64,000 nucleotides of DNA, taken from NCBI GenBank assembly GCA_951804985.1, contig OX638130.1, positions 104,792,040 through 104,856,039 on the forward strand, read 5' to 3'. The notes beneath the pieces are model-generated. The model was not told the DNA's origin. It saw only the letters and a program-made list of their open reading frames with translations, and ran no database searches. How positions within the stretch are numbered: the first letter of the stretch is position 1; every line of letters begins with the position of its first letter. Shown one piece after another: positions 45,180-58,645 of this stretch. The DNA is from Dryomyza anilis (taxonomy: Eukaryota; Arthropoda; Insecta; Diptera; Dryomyzidae). The translations under genes were made by a program, and so were the position numbers.

Positions 45180-46660
45180 AAACTGTTTTAAATACACGAA
45201 ATCAATCATGTATTTTACGAAAAATTCGTGAAATTTATCTATGAAATATTTCGTAAAATACACTAAAGAACTTTCGTAAATTTATGATAAAATTACGAAT
45301 ATTATTTGTGGATTTTATCTACGAAAGTTTTTCGTACATAATACGAAAGATTTTTATTATTATTAGTAATTTATTTAATGTTTTTGTACCTTTTTATAAA
45401 TAAATTTGTATAATTTACGAAAGTATTCGTACTTTCAACGATAGCATTCGTACATTTTATAAAACATTTGTAAAATTATGAATACATAGTACAAATATAT
45501 TTGTACTTTTACGAATATATCCCATAAATTGGTAAAAATTAACATGCTACATTTACCCCTCTTAAACGCTCCGTTTAGGCGATACAGCTGTTTTAGAGTT
45601 TTTCTAAATTTACTATTTGTTTCTTTGAGTCCTAACACAATTTTGAATTTTTGAAAAAAAATCCCTTTAATCCCATAAATTGTTTAAGAGATACAGCCGT
45701 TTTAAGGTTTTTATAAATTCACTATTTGTTTCTTTGAGTTCTAACACAATTTTGAATTTTTGAAAGAAAATCCCCATAATCCCATACATTGGCAAAAATT
45801 AACATGCAACTTTGACCCATCTAAAATGTACCTATAGGAGATACAGCCGTTTTAGGGTTTTTCTAAATTCACTATTTGTTTCTTTGAGTTCTAACACAAT
45901 TTTGAATTTTTGAAAGAAAATCCCCATAAGCCCATACATTGGCAAAAATTAACAGGCAACTTTGACCCCTTTAAAATGCTCCGATAGGAGATACAGCCGT
46001 TTTAGGGTTTTTCTAAATTCACTATTTGTTTCTTTGAGTTCTAACACAATTTTGAATTTTTGGATAAAACAAAAATCCCATAATCCCATAAATTAGCAAA
46101 AATGGACATGCAACTTCGAGCCCTCTAAAACGTTCCGTTTAGTGATACAGCCGTATAGAATTCTACTACTGTTCAGAATTGTACCCCCGTAGAACAGAAC
46201 TAACACAGAACACATTTTCAAACTGTTTAAATTTTATATCTATCTGCTGCGACTCCGATATCAAGTTAAATAATATGGAGCTCCAAGTTGTAATTTGACG
46301 CAAACATATTTCTATTTTAACTAATTATTCGTAAAAAAATACTAATGTTTCGTAAAATTCTACACATGACCTCAAAATTTTCGAAAATTTAGTAATTTAT
46401 TCATAAAATGTAAATGCTCATAGTTTTACGAAATAATATTCGTAAAATATATTATTCTTTCGTAATAAAAATAATATATATTGTAATAAAAATAATATAA
46501 AGTTTCGTATTTTAAACGAAGTATTTGTAATTTTGTTGTTAATTTAATTTTACGAATATTGATTTTTAATACATACGAATCGTTCGTGTAAAATACGTTG
46601 AAAAAAAATGGAAATTACAAAAGTTTCGTGTACCTATTCTACGAATTATTCGTGTATTTT
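45180..46660. mobile_element. Foldback-like repeat of TTTACGAA words enclosing a tandem array
   Basis: Both flanks (45180-45520 and 46310-46660) are packed with ATTTTACGAA/TTCGTAAAAT words in both orientations, and the outermost parts are inverted (ATAGGTACTC against GTACCTATTCTACG). The centre holds the 150-bp tandem repeat reported separately. This resembles foldback elements whose arms are built of short repeats. Confidence 0.65.
45500..46160. repeat. Tandem repeat, 150-bp unit, about four copies
   Basis: CACTATTTGTTTCTTTGAGT occurs at about 45611, 45720, 45870 and 46020 (spacings 109, 150 and 150). Shared blocks are GATACAGCCGTTTTAGGGTT, ACACAATTTTGAATTTTTGA and CATTGGCAAAAATTAACATG. Confidence 0.9.
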
Positions 46661-47447
46661 ACGATGTATAAATTATGAGCAACGCAACTAAGGTTTTGGT
46701 GAAAATTTGATACCATTAGAATTTCAACAGTCATGTGCATTTCTTTTGACAAATTGGTTTCTTTGCGAAAACTCAACTCTAAAAATTTTGAAAGAGCATA
46801 AAACGAGATATAATAATTTACAGTCGAAATGAATTGTTAAAAAATAAACAAATTTGGAACTAAAGAATAAAATATTTCTGCATTCAATTCTAAAACTTCT
46901 TGTCTTAAAATGAATTTTAATGAATACAGCCCCTCCTCCCCCTGATTATGGTTTATTAAACCTGCAATAGGAATGAAGTGAGCTCAGCAGAAGATGTGTG
47001 TTTGTTTTTGGGTTCGATTTATCGCTACACAAGTGAACAAAAAAAGTAAAAAACAAAACACATGTAAAGTTTGGAACAATGTAAGGTGTTTTAGAGGCAC
47101 TCTGATTATACTTAAGAGCAACATCTACTCGCAAAGAAACACGCAAACATTAACATTGCTACGTTCTCCAACTTTGCTCGCAAAAGTTTATATGTTTGTT
47201 AAAAAATAAATTATTTATTATGAATGAAAGTTCGTTTGCTCAATATGAAAAACTAAAAAAAGAAATGCATTTAACATGTTTCATACTTCTGGGAGCAATT
47301 TTGAAGCATTGTCAAACTGTAAGACTGTATTCAAAATACTCAAACTGTAACATTTAAAACTGTAACAATCAAACAAATGCTCGTGTTATAATTCCCAGCT
47401 TCTTATTCAGACGCATTTTTATATAAAAGCCTAATAACAAATGATAA
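46661..47447. other. AT-rich non-coding DNA, no gene seen
   Basis: Overlapping short frames near 46946-47209 lack any signature. Confidence 0.45.
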
Positions 47448-47691
47448 GGGTTTTTCAACAGGGACGCTACAAAAGTAGAGCGACAGGGACAGGAAACGAC
47501 GCCATATTTCTTGCCGCTCTTTTGACATTTCTCTTCAGTAAGGTTTGCCATTTCATGATGGAACGATATACGAATTCGAATTTCGGTAGTAAATTTTAAT
47601 AATTTCGACACGTTGTTGGCTCGTATATCTTTCCATCATGAAATGGCAAACCTTTGAAAAAAACTTTTGTAGCGCTCCTTTTGAAAAACCC
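47448..47691 (+). mobile_element. MITE family E, complete copy, 244 bp
   Basis: GGGTTTTTCAACAGGGACGC at left, mirrored by GCGCTCCTTTTGAAAAACCC at right, with ACAAAAGT next to each end. Subterminal GGTTTGCCATTTCATGATGG also recurs inverted (CATCATGAAATGGCAAACC). Confidence 0.88.
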
Positions 47692-47939
47692 GTTAGTAAT
47701 GTTTATAGTTCTTGGCTGTTTGTAGAAGCGGGCTATTGTTTGGACAGGAACCATAAGAAGAGGACGAAATAATTAATTAAAAAAAAAAAAAAAATTCAAT
47801 AAAATAAATAAAAAAAAAAAAATTATTAAATTATTAAATATATACAAAATTCTCACTATTTATTGTGAGAAAGGTTTTTTTTTGCGTGTAATGTTTTCAA
47901 ACACGATTGACTTTAAACATTTTAATTTTTTTTGTTAGA

Positions 47940-48380
47940 GATTCTTAAATCAAAATATTGATTAATCAGAATCCTGATTAATTGATTAATCTGATTAATC
48001 ATAACCCTGATTAATCTGATTAATCAGCATTTTGATTAATTGAAAATTAAATAATATTTTTCAATAGCATTTGAAAAAGTTGTCAACTTAAATAAAGTGA
48101 AAATTTATTTTTAAAATAATTGAAAAATAAAATAAAGTGTTATAAATGTTCAAGAAGCATATAGTAAAGTATTTTCAAATACTTTGCGACGCAAAAGTTA
48201 ATTAATCAGAAATTGTGATTAATCAAAATGCTGATTAATCAATTTATCACAATTTTGATTAATCAGAATCCTGATTAATTGATTAATCAATGTTCTGATT
48301 AATCAAAAATCTTGATTAATCATTTATGCAGGGAATTGATTAATCATATAATTTGATTAGTCGATTAATCGCACAGCCCT
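47940..48380. mobile_element. GATTAATC-rich hAT-like MITE family F, left end decayed
   Basis: At least twelve CTGATTAATC-type words surround an AT-rich centre. The right end GATTAATCGCACAGCCCTAA equals the terminus of the intact copy at 53365-53679. The left terminus is not clear. Confidence 0.75.
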
Positions 48381-48834
48381 AATTATTAAAATTTAAAGTT
48401 TCGAAGCGATATTCAGCCCAATCGTGAATAAAATAGTATGGCAGAATTTTTCCGTACGAAAATATTTTGTATGAAAATTGAATACAAATATTTTGGAACG
48501 GAACAATTCCGACGGAATATTTTGTTCACGATAGGGCTTATTGTCTCTATGTCTGGAAGTTTTATATCTAAGTACTATAAAAAATTAGCAGAAAAGTGAC
48601 GATAGAACCGGAATGAAGTAATTTAAAATAATGTTATATTAAATATTGGTTTATGATTGTGTTGATGTTTTGGAAAAAGTAAAATACATATATATTTTTT
48701 TTTACCTAAACATAATTTTTATTTTTTCTGTGTGTTTCTCTTTTTTTTTTTGACTACTTATAATTTATTTAACATTCTTTTAGTATATAACATTTCATAA
48801 AAAGCCTAATAATGTTATAGAGTTTCACGTAATA
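48381..48834. other. AT-rich non-coding DNA with a small palindrome
   Basis: AGCCCAATCGTGAA near 48415 and its complement TTCACGATAGGGCT near 48527 bracket a 120-bp stretch that may be another small MITE. Confidence 0.4.
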
Positions 48835-49050
48835 CACTCAGAAAATAATACCATCAAATTAATAGTATATCAATAGTTTCTGTATATTTAAATTAGTCAA
48901 TAAGCTAAATGATTCTTTTAATAGTTAAATACCAATGAATACTATAAAATATAATTGAGAAAATATTGAATACATATTGAATAATTTTTGGGGTTTGAGA
49001 AAATAATTTTATTTAAATACTTTTAAATCAATATGGTTTTTTACTGAGTG
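48835..49050 (+). mobile_element. MITE family K, complete copy, 216 bp
   Basis: CACTCAGAAAATAATACCAT at left and ATGGTTTTTTACTGAGTG at right, with TA on both sides. It matches 10729-10950. Confidence 0.85.
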
Positions 49051-49819
49051 TACATTAAACTCTATTACATTTGAACAGAATCATCGCTAATGTTTGTTTT
49101 ATTTATTTTTTTGTTTTTAATTTTTAAATGCGTTTTTGTCAAAAACTTTTACATACGGTGGGAAATCATGACAACAACTTATAATGCATTCAACTTTGAT
49201 GTTTTTTTTTTTTTTAATTGTTTGGTTTTATTTTTTATAATATAAAATACCAATTTTTATTTTATAATTCTCAGACCTTTGTTAAACATATACATATAAA
49301 TATACATACATATAAAGCAACATAAATTTAATCATTTACTATTTAGTTTTTACTTTATTTTATATAGTTGCACTATTTTCTAAATCTATTTCTAACTTTT
49401 TTTCTATACTTTTTTTTTAATTTTATTTTATAATAGTTACTTGTTTTAATAGTGTTTTTTTTTTAATTATGTTGCCTTAAAAGATTTTCCCATGTTACTA
49501 TTTTAATTCAATATTTAGTACATATTTTATTTAAATATTTTTATATTTCATTTTAATATTAATATTTTTTATTTTACTATTTATTTAGTTACTATTTTTT
49601 TTATTTTATTTTTTTTATTTTGGTTTTTCTCAGTTTATTTTTTATATTATGAAATTAAAATGAGAATCACATTGAGATTGAGTTTTGAGATATGTTGACA
49701 AATGACATTTTGTTTTTGCTGTATTTGCATTGTTTAGTTATTTTTTTTAATTGAGTTAAATTAGCGGATTAAGGGCGTAAAGTAGTCAGTTATAACAATA
49801 AACGTAAATATGAAATATA
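49051..49819. other. T-rich non-coding DNA, no gene seen
   Basis: Long poly-T and TTTTATTT runs. Nothing else recognised. Confidence 0.5.
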
Positions 49820-50070
49820 CGGCCATGTTCCGACTTTCGATCGAATTCCAATAGAATTTCATATAAAATTTGTAAATAAACAGTTTTGAATTCGATGTCA
49901 CAATACAAAAATGTGTTTTTCAAACGAATTCAAATCGTTGAAGTCAAAGCAAACGGATTGAATTCATTGAAAAACTAATTTTTGTTCTGAGACATCGAAT
50001 TCAAAACCGTTTGTTTACAAATTTTATATGAAATTCGATTGGAATTCGATCGAAAGTTTGAACATGGCCG
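49820..50070. mobile_element. MITE family H, copy 2, 251 bp
   Basis: CGGCCATGTTCCGACTTTCG at left, mirrored by CGAAAGTTTGAACATGGCCG at right. The whole element is an imperfect palindrome with CAGTTTTGAATTCGATGTC and its complement in the arms. Confidence 0.88.
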
Positions 50071-50159
50071 ATAAACATGTTTTGCGGGATTTAAAAAGTG
50101 AATTCTAAACAATATAGCGTAATTTTTATAGAATATATTAAATTTAAATCGTATAAATC

Positions 50160-51290
50160 TGGAGAATTCTTCGCCGAAACAATTCTTTCCCGAACAATTT
50201 TTCTCTAGACTATTCCATCACGAGATAATTTTTCCCATGACAATTTTTTACCGGAAAATTATTTCCTGAGACTATTTTTCTCAAAGACCACATGCTTCTC
50301 TATACAAATTTTCCCCCTAACAATTCTTCCCAAGACCATTCTTTCTCCAGACAATTCTTCCCCGGACAATTATTTTCCAATGCAATTTTACATAAGACCA
50401 TTCTTTCCGGTTTAATTCTTCCACGGACAATTCTATCCCGAGACAATTCATCTCCAGAAAATTTTGTCTCTGGGAAATTAAAACCTGCAAAAATCTTTCT
50501 CGGACAATTGAGAAAATGGTTTTCCAGTATGAAATCATTACCGGACAATTGTTTCCTGGACAATTCAATCCTAGACAATTCATCTGCAGACAATTCTTTC
50601 AATTACAATCCGAAAAAATCTTTCTCGGACAATTCTTTACCGAGAAAATTCTTCTCCAGAAAATGCTTCTCCAGAATGAATTCATTCTCAATTATATTCC
50701 GGACAAGTCAACCCCATATAATACAATTATTTCCTGGACAATTCTATATTTACCGAGAAAATTCTTCTCCAGAAAATGCTTCTCCAGAATGAATTCATTC
50801 TCAATTATATTCCGGACAAGTCAACCCCATATAATACAATTATTTCCTGGACAATTCTATCTGAGACAATTCTTTCTCTGGTCAATTACAACCCGAAAAA
50901 ACCTTTCTCTGACAATTCTTTCCCGAGAAAATTCTTCTCCAGAAAATGCTTCTCCAGAATGAATTCATTCTCAATTATATTCCGGACAAGTCAACCCCAT
51001 ATAATACAATTATTTCCTGGACAATTATATCTGAGACAATTCTTTCTCTGGTCAATTACAACCCGAAAAAACCTTTCTCGGACAATTCTTTCCCGAGAAA
51101 ATTCTTCTCCAGAAAATGCTTCTCCAGAATGTATTCATTCTCAATTATATTCCGGACAATTCAACCCCATATAATAATCTATACAAAAATATTTAATGTA
51201 ATTGTCTTAGAAAAAATTGTACGGGGACGAAATGCCAGGAGAATACTTGTCTCGAGAAAGATTTGTCTCGGAAATGAATTGTCGCGGGGA
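50160..51290. mobile_element. Foldback-type minisatellite element with GGACAATTCTTTCCCGA words
   Basis: More than 60 degenerate copies of a GGACAATTCTTTCCCG-like word fill the interval. Three 170-bp higher-level units start at ATTCTTCTCCAGAAAATGCT (50761, 50931 and 51101), preceded by a shortened unit at 50648. The last 110 bp (GTCTCGAGAAAGATTTGTCT, GGAATGAATTGTCGCGGGG) are in the opposite orientation, giving the foldback form. Frames of 100-166 codons on both strands are repeat artefacts. Confidence 0.82.
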
Positions 51291-51400
51291 TGAATTGAAT
51301 GAAATGATGAATAGAATGAAATGATGAATTGAATGAAATGATGAATAGAATGAAATGATGAATTGAATGAAATGATGACTTTAATGAAATGGTGAAAATT
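51287..51400. repeat. 17-bp minisatellite (GAATGAAATGATGAATT)n
   Basis: About six units, alternating GAATT and GAATA versions, adjacent to the foldback element. Confidence 0.92.
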
Positions 51401-52094
51401 TACATAAACTTATGAAATTTTTGACTACTACTACGCCAATAAACCACTAATTAATTGTTATATTTGTGTTAAATATAAATTTAGCATTTAGAATTCAACA
51501 ATTAGAACCCAGTCATGAAATTATTAAAGTTATTAGTATTCATTAAATGAGTGTCTTGTGTGTAATCAAACATTAACAATATCAATTATGCAACATTTAA
51601 AATATTACTGCATAGTTTAATTGCTGCAATTAATTAAACATTTTTAAGTTTAATTTTTTTACATTTTAAGTATATTTTATGTACTTAGTAGTCGTAGGTT
51701 TTTTTGTTTTTTGGTTGCTATTAACTCACAGTTTAGTGCTAAAATCATTTTCAATTATTTTACTAATATTATCAACAATTATTAGGTGCTAACATATATA
51801 GTAGTTACCATATTAATGTTTGATACCTTGTTGTTTATTATTTTAATATCTATGCAATACATGAACAACATTTTTTTTTTGTCAGATCCTATGCTACAAC
51901 ATAAAAATAAACATCCTCAACTTGTTAAATCAGTAAAATATTTAAAATTAAAATTTTATAAATTATCACCAGCACCAACATTAATCAAAAACAATTTCTC
52001 TGTCAATCTGCAGTCCTGCTCTGTTACATATAGAATATCCGCTACTTTTCTTCTATACTTCTTTCATACTCTTTTTAAACTGTTTCTGTAGCTC
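51401..52094. other. AT-rich non-coding DNA, no gene seen
   Basis: A 101-codon plus frame (51786-52091) is hydrophobic with mixed composition but has no recognised domain and runs into the minisatellite. Treated as chance. Confidence 0.4.
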
Positions 52095-52898
52095 GTTCTA
52101 CTCTTTCGTCTGTACTACTTCTTACGCCCATCTTCCGTATTTCTGATCTTGCTAATACTCCCGCAATATTTTTTTGTATTTCATCTTTTATATCTCTTTT
52201 TATACTTCTTCTACACGTCCATATAGTCCTTCCTTTATGCTGCTTCTATACTCCTTAAATACTTCTTTTATTCTTCTTTTTTCACCTTCATCTATACGTC
52301 TTTATACTTCTCTTTAACTTTTTCTACAGTATATAGATCAATCTACATTTCTTCTGTACGCCATGTAGCTTTCATTTAAACTTTTTCTTCTTTACTGCTT
52401 TTTCTACTGTTTTCTATACTACTTACATTCTCTTCATAAACCTCTTCTACACTATATTTCTCCATCACTCCATTTACACTTCTTATATGCTCTGTCTATA
52501 TACCTTCTAAAGTTCTTCTTTGCTGCTTTCTATACTTCTCATATACCCCTTGTATACTACTTATATACTTCTACTATACTGCTTCTAAATTACTTCTATA
52601 CATCTTCTATATTCCTTTTATACTCCTTCCATTCTCCATCGGAACTGCTTTTATAATCTTTCTATACTCCTTCTCTACTCCTATACTCCTACTATACTCC
52701 TACTATACTCCTTCTATACTCCTTCTATACTCTTTCTATACTTTTTATATACCCATTTATATACTTCTTCTATACTCCTTGTATACTCCTTCTATATTCC
52801 TTTCATACTCCTTCTGTATTTCGTCTATACTCCATCTATACTCCTTCTATACTCCTTCCATACTGCTTCTATACTCCTTCTATACTCCTTCTATTCTC
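52095..52898. repeat. 11-bp minisatellite (TATACTCCTTC)n downstream of the RGS gene
   Basis: About 800 bp of degenerate TATACTCCTTC/TATACTTCTTC units, most regular from 52665 to 52890. The array begins only about 30 bp beyond the RGS stop codon, so it probably forms part of the 3'UTR (GAAGGAGTATA on the transcript) unless polyadenylation is very close. Confidence 0.88.
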
Positions 52899-52927
52899 GG
52901 TTAGTTGACTGGTGCGCATAGTGTTTC

Positions 52928-53255
52928 TCAACGTTTCACTCCGAACAGATTCGGTATCGATTTGATCTTCTTGCGCGAACAATTTAAAAAGTCTTTGTAC
53001 AGCTCCGAACGCAAATAACGCGAGTAAGAATCGCTCTTCATCAGATGATAGACATGCGAGGCAGCCACATCGAAGCACCAACGATTTGGGCCATTTGTCG
53101 AGTTGACCGCTTCGCGTGCCAGCTCCACCGACTTGGAGTCGACATTGACGGGGCAGGGGGCATCAGGCGCTAGAAATTCTTGCCAGATTTTGTGTATTGC
53201 TTCTTTGATTTCGGTTTGTGGTAAAGCTTTCATGTGCTGCACGGATTCCCAGAAT
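52928..53255 (-). CDS. RGS7: RGS gene exon 7: most of the RGS box and C-terminus
   Basis: Completes a lysine codon split by the phase-2 intron, then FWESVQHM through [20 protein letters not shown] and a basic tail ending GVKR and TGA. Acceptor CCTTAG at 53257-53256. It carries the VDSKS turn and helices that contact the G-alpha switch regions in known RGS structures. Confidence 0.95.
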
Positions 53256-56200
53256 CTAAGGAGAGGGCAATGAAATTGGTTAGTGTTGCATATACATTTG
53301 GTTTTTGTTATTACTATGGATAGAAAAATAAGAAAGATTTTCGATGGTATTCTTATGTCTAAACTAGGGTTGTGCGATTAATCAAATCAAATTCTGATTA
53401 ATTGATTAAGCCAGATTTTCGATTAATCAGAATTTTGAGTCATTAATCAATACGGATTCTGATTAATTAAAACTGTGATTCATTGATTAATCAACATTTT
53501 AATTAATCAGAATTTCTGATTAATTAACTTCTGGTTCTTGGACATTTAAAACACTTCCTTTTATTTTCATTTATTTTAAAAATGAATTTTCACTTTGTCT
53601 GATTAATCGATTAATTAATCAATTTATCAAAATTCTGAATAATTGAGATTTAGATTAATTGATTAATCGCACAGCCCTAATCTAAACAAAATTGAAAATA
53701 TTTTGGAACAGTAAAACTAATGATGTTTTTATGGGAAAACTATTCAGTATTTAACTACACAACTCATAAAATTTAAAGAGGCGGAAATAATGTTGACCGT
53801 TATTTCGAAAGAATTTACTTACTTTAAATTCTCGCCACTATATTCCTTCTCCAAAAACTTTGTGAATTGTTCACGTCCAATAGGATCGTTGAGCAGCTCG
53901 CGTAAACTGAAGGCCCAACGTTTGACACGACGTAGAGGAACTTCTTTGCTGTGGGGTGAATTTCAAATCGTATAATTTCAAAATTCATAAATTACGGCTT
54001 ACGTATTCTTTTCCGCATCCCACATCTCGATGCTGTCCGTTTGCCACGGATTTGGCAGCTCCGGTGAAGTGATAAAGTAATCGAATTCATTGTATTGCTC
54101 GTAGTACGAAACCAGACTGGAAAATAGATAGGGGTTTATGCAAAGCTTTTTACAGTAAACATGTTTTAAAACTTTTTTTTTTTGTAAATTAAAAGTAAAT
54201 TTATGAAATAATCTTGAAGTCATTTTTTAAGTATTTAATAAAAAAAATATAAATATATCGAATTTAACGTATGTGTTAATACCCTATCCGAAGAATATCT
54301 CATGTAACTGGTAGGTTTATGAAGGGGAAAATTTCTGCAAAACTCAATTTCATTTCAGTACTTTTAAAACTAAAATGAATAAGATCGGTGACAAAGATCT
54401 AAACACATATATTTATAAAAGTATATCAATTAAAATAATGGAATAGTTAATTGTTGATATTTTCGAATTGATTTTCTTAGATTTTGGAATACTTTAAAAA
54501 ATTGTGATATGGCTATGATTCACGAAATAAACTTCTAAAACCTGAGAGAAATTCGATTCGAATGAAAAATATATCAGAATTTCAAATAATATCAAAAAAT
54601 GCTACTCAAATTCTAGAATTTATCATCTGAATAGTAAGAAAGTAATTACTTTGTTAACAAAAAAGTAAACAAGATTTATTCTCCTTGATTTTGAGAAGTT
54701 AATTATTGACTTTTAAAATTCAAAAAGAAATTGTAAATTTGTTAGCTGTATTCTCTTTATTAAGAGTAATTGCTCTTAGTTACTTGCAACATATCGATAG
54801 ACAGACATATCAACAAACAGATAACAATGACAGACGAACATCGCAAAACAAAGCACAATAGCGATTATTACAAAACAAGATCAAAAAACAACAGTTATAC
54901 GAACACGTGTTCTTTAAAGTTTACGAAGAAAACAACATATTAACCTCTGCATATCAAGAATAATTTCTCTCAGTTATTTTTTGACAACTAAGTGAATCTG
55001 TTTCTTAAAATCAATAATGTTTTCGTTCAGCTGTATATCACTCCGTATACTTCTTGATTACTTCTGGATTTTAGTAGTTTTTTCCCTCCGTATTGGAAAC
55101 GGATCATTCTTTTCTTTTCCTGATCAGATATATGATAGGAAACGGATCATCGTATTTGTCCTGATCAATTACATGACCAATATGTTCTGGACATGATTAT
55201 GTCTAGCGCTCTTAGGATACTGATCAGTAGAACTTTTTTTTTAATTCAACCAATTTTTTTTTGTATTAACCCAGCAAACCAAACGATAATTTTACGATAT
55301 CGAAACGATATCGTTTATAGGCTCAAATGGTCGTTTTCGATAATCTATAACGATACGAAAACGATACGGTTTTCGATAAAAATGAACCTGTCCAAAACAA
55401 TATCGTTTTTGTTGTCGTTATAGATATCGAGATGATATCATAAATGGATTTATTTTCGATAAACAAATTTTATTTGTTCAGAAAATTTTATTTATTGACA
55501 AAAATTATAAATAACACGCAATTAATTTTTGAAATAGTTTGAGTTTTATATCTAAAATGTATCATTACTATATCGAATATAAAAATTATCGTCAAATGGT
55601 TTGTAGGGAAGCGAACATTTTAGGAAAATGATGTACAGTGTGTGTGACAAAACAAAATCAGCATTCATTCTTACTCTTCGTGCTTCATTTCAAAGTTTTG
55701 TAGTAAGTTAAAAAATTTTTAAGAACCGGAAGATCTACTATTTAAAATAAATTTGTCCTTTATAAATTCTACGCGAATACTAAGATTTTATTTAAATATA
55801 AAATGTTTTAAAAAGTAGCTTTAGATTGTAAGAAACTGTAACTTTATTTAAAATCGATTCCTCTAAGAATTCCCCTTTAAAACGACACTTATGAATTCGG
55901 GAAATATACTTTTTTAAATATTTAAAATAAAATTAGCTACTTACGCCTCCGCCGCTTTCGACACTTTGATAGTGCGCCGATCCAGCTTCTGTTTGCGCAA
56001 CGTTATAATGCGCGTCAATTGTTCCACAGGATTTTTGGCCACAGAAGCACCCGCCGAACCGGTGCCATGACTGGAGCCACCACGGCGATAGGCTTTCTTG
56101 ATGTCGATTTCGGTGGTATTGACACAGCCGGGCATTGGACGATGTACATCCCAGAAGGCGCGTTCCTGTGAGTCCAAGACCTTGCGTTCGAGTTTGTCGC

Positions 56201-58599
56201 GTTTCTTGGCAACTTTGCTCTGTGACTCAGCCTATAAAATAAAATAAAATAAAATAGACTTAACTAGAGTTTATTGTTCTTTTAAATATAGTTTATAGTT
56301 ATATCTTACCTGCATAAATATAAATTCCCATTTTCGCGAGAACATCTTCTGCAGTTTGGCCAAGTTTTCCGCCTCATAGTCGGCCAGTTCGAGACGGGTC
56401 TTATTCTGCATGGTGCGTTTGCACAAATAAACCGCATAGTCTGTGTTCTCCGGTTCCCAGCAGTTCGATGGCCAGAAGTACGGAGTTTGAAATCTAAAAA
56501 GAGTCAAGCGTAAAAATGATTTATGTTAGAAATTAAACTGAAACTTAAACCGGTTGATAATTGTTTGCGAAACATTTTTTGTTTTTTTTGTTTGTTTTGT
56601 AGTTAATAAAAATTAAACTGGTTAGGTTTTTTTTTGTAATTACATGTTGGTGTTTTTACGTACTGTGTGTGACTTTACAAGTTCAAAAGTTGATATTTTA
56701 TAAATTTAGGAAGTATTTTTTTAATTATTTTTTTGGTTTTAATGCATTTATGCAGATTATCAACTAAAAGGTTTAATTTTTTGGTTCATTTGTTTTAGAT
56801 CCTGACTAAGTTATTTTAGTTACAAAACGTGTCTTCGTTACTTGGTTCGACGTTAAATAAGCTGTGCAGGTCTTTAGCCTTTTGATAGGTACGTGGGGGT
56901 AACGTATTTAATGACACAGTTTGGAATACAAATACGATACAGCTGAAAATGCATTCGTTTTGCGAATATGTTTTATGCACATATATATTTCATTATAGAG
57001 AAGTTGATTATAATTTATATTTTGTGTTTTTATTTATAATATTAGTTAATCAGGTAACCAACTTCATTTTCTGAAATTCTAAAAATACTTTGTCTAATAT
57101 ATTTAATAGAATAACTATTAGAATAAACTATTAGAAATAATTTTTATACCAAACATACATTTTTATAAACATCAACTTTTTATTTCAGTACAAATTTTTC
57201 ATTCGGATGAAAAATTACATCGGAAATATTTTTTTCTGATAGGGCTAATCAAATTTTTAAAACGACTTGTTTTCACATAAGAGAAAACTAAATTTATTTG
57301 AATGGGTTTTTATTCGATCTCCATTCGGTAACCGGTAATTGTTAAAGTCCGTAATCAATCAATTATAATTTGTTTGTTTCTTATCATCCAATTTAGTTCA
57401 ATTTAGGGATGTCCATCTGAAAAAAACATCGATGTTATGGTCGATATAATACATCGCCTCGTTACATCGATGTTTTATGATGTATCGAACAAAAACATCA
57501 ATATTTTCGATGCATCGAATGAAAAATTATTATTTTAAGTTAATTTGATGAAGATGTTTTTATATGTCAAATAACCAAAATAATATATATTACGTTAAAA
57601 TAAATAAGTATTTGACTTGAAACTTTTTCTTATTATACATAATAATTAAGGAGTTGAGAATCAAAAATGTCTAAGTCCATGTTATGTCATTTTGAGAAAA
57701 ACACGAAAACCGTGTATGCAGCAAATGGAAGTGTTTAATTTCAAATAAAATTCAATACATAATCACATTTAATTAAATTTAGCTAGTTTCGATTCACAAA
57801 TATGAATTTAACAGTGATTCGATATATCGAAAAAATACATCGATGTATCGAATAGATTCTAAGGCTTATATTGCATCGAAAAACATCGATGTATCGATGC
57901 AATATATCGAGTGTCTTTAAAACATCGATGAATTTTGGAGTTCAATTCAATTTGATCGAAAATTGAATTAGTAAACATTGCATTACCAACAAAATTTAGT
58001 ATATTCAGCAATTTTGTCGAATTCGCAACACACCCTTAAAACCGAACTTAAAATAGAACCAGTTGGGAAGGTTAGATCACATGGGAAATTTTAAAGTAGG
58101 TGTAATTATGATAGGATTATCAAAATTATAGTCGGTCTAAGCCGACTATAAATACCCTACACATATGTGTGGTTACCATTCAAAGTGATATATAGGTCAC
58201 CAGGGTATACGAATCCTGAAAAAAACTACAAACATTCAATCGCTGAAGAATTTCCATTCATTTGATACCCATATTTACAAATGGGTAGGTGTACCGAATT
58301 TCGATTTTTTTTTTTGTGAACCACAAGTCTTTTCGCCGGAAAACATTATTATCATGTATTTGAGCATGATGTCAATATATATTTGACCAACAAAGTTTAC
58401 CTAAGCACGTATACATAAAAATTGATCTTTATATGTACATTTTATATGTGGTATTTGAACATAAGTGGTCGGATCATAGGTCACAATGGACCGATCTCGC
58501 CAATTTTTTCGCACATACAGCGTAGGTATATTAGTAATCTAAGTTATAAGTTTCATTTATCTAGCTCTTCAATTTTAAAAGCCTTAGGGATTTCAACAG

Positions 58600-58645
<46 letters not shown>

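Noticed and set aside
50292..51293. Several 100-166 codon frames on both strands
   Set aside because: All are readings of the GACAATTCTTTCCC repeat; different frames give near-identical peptides offset by the 170-bp unit.
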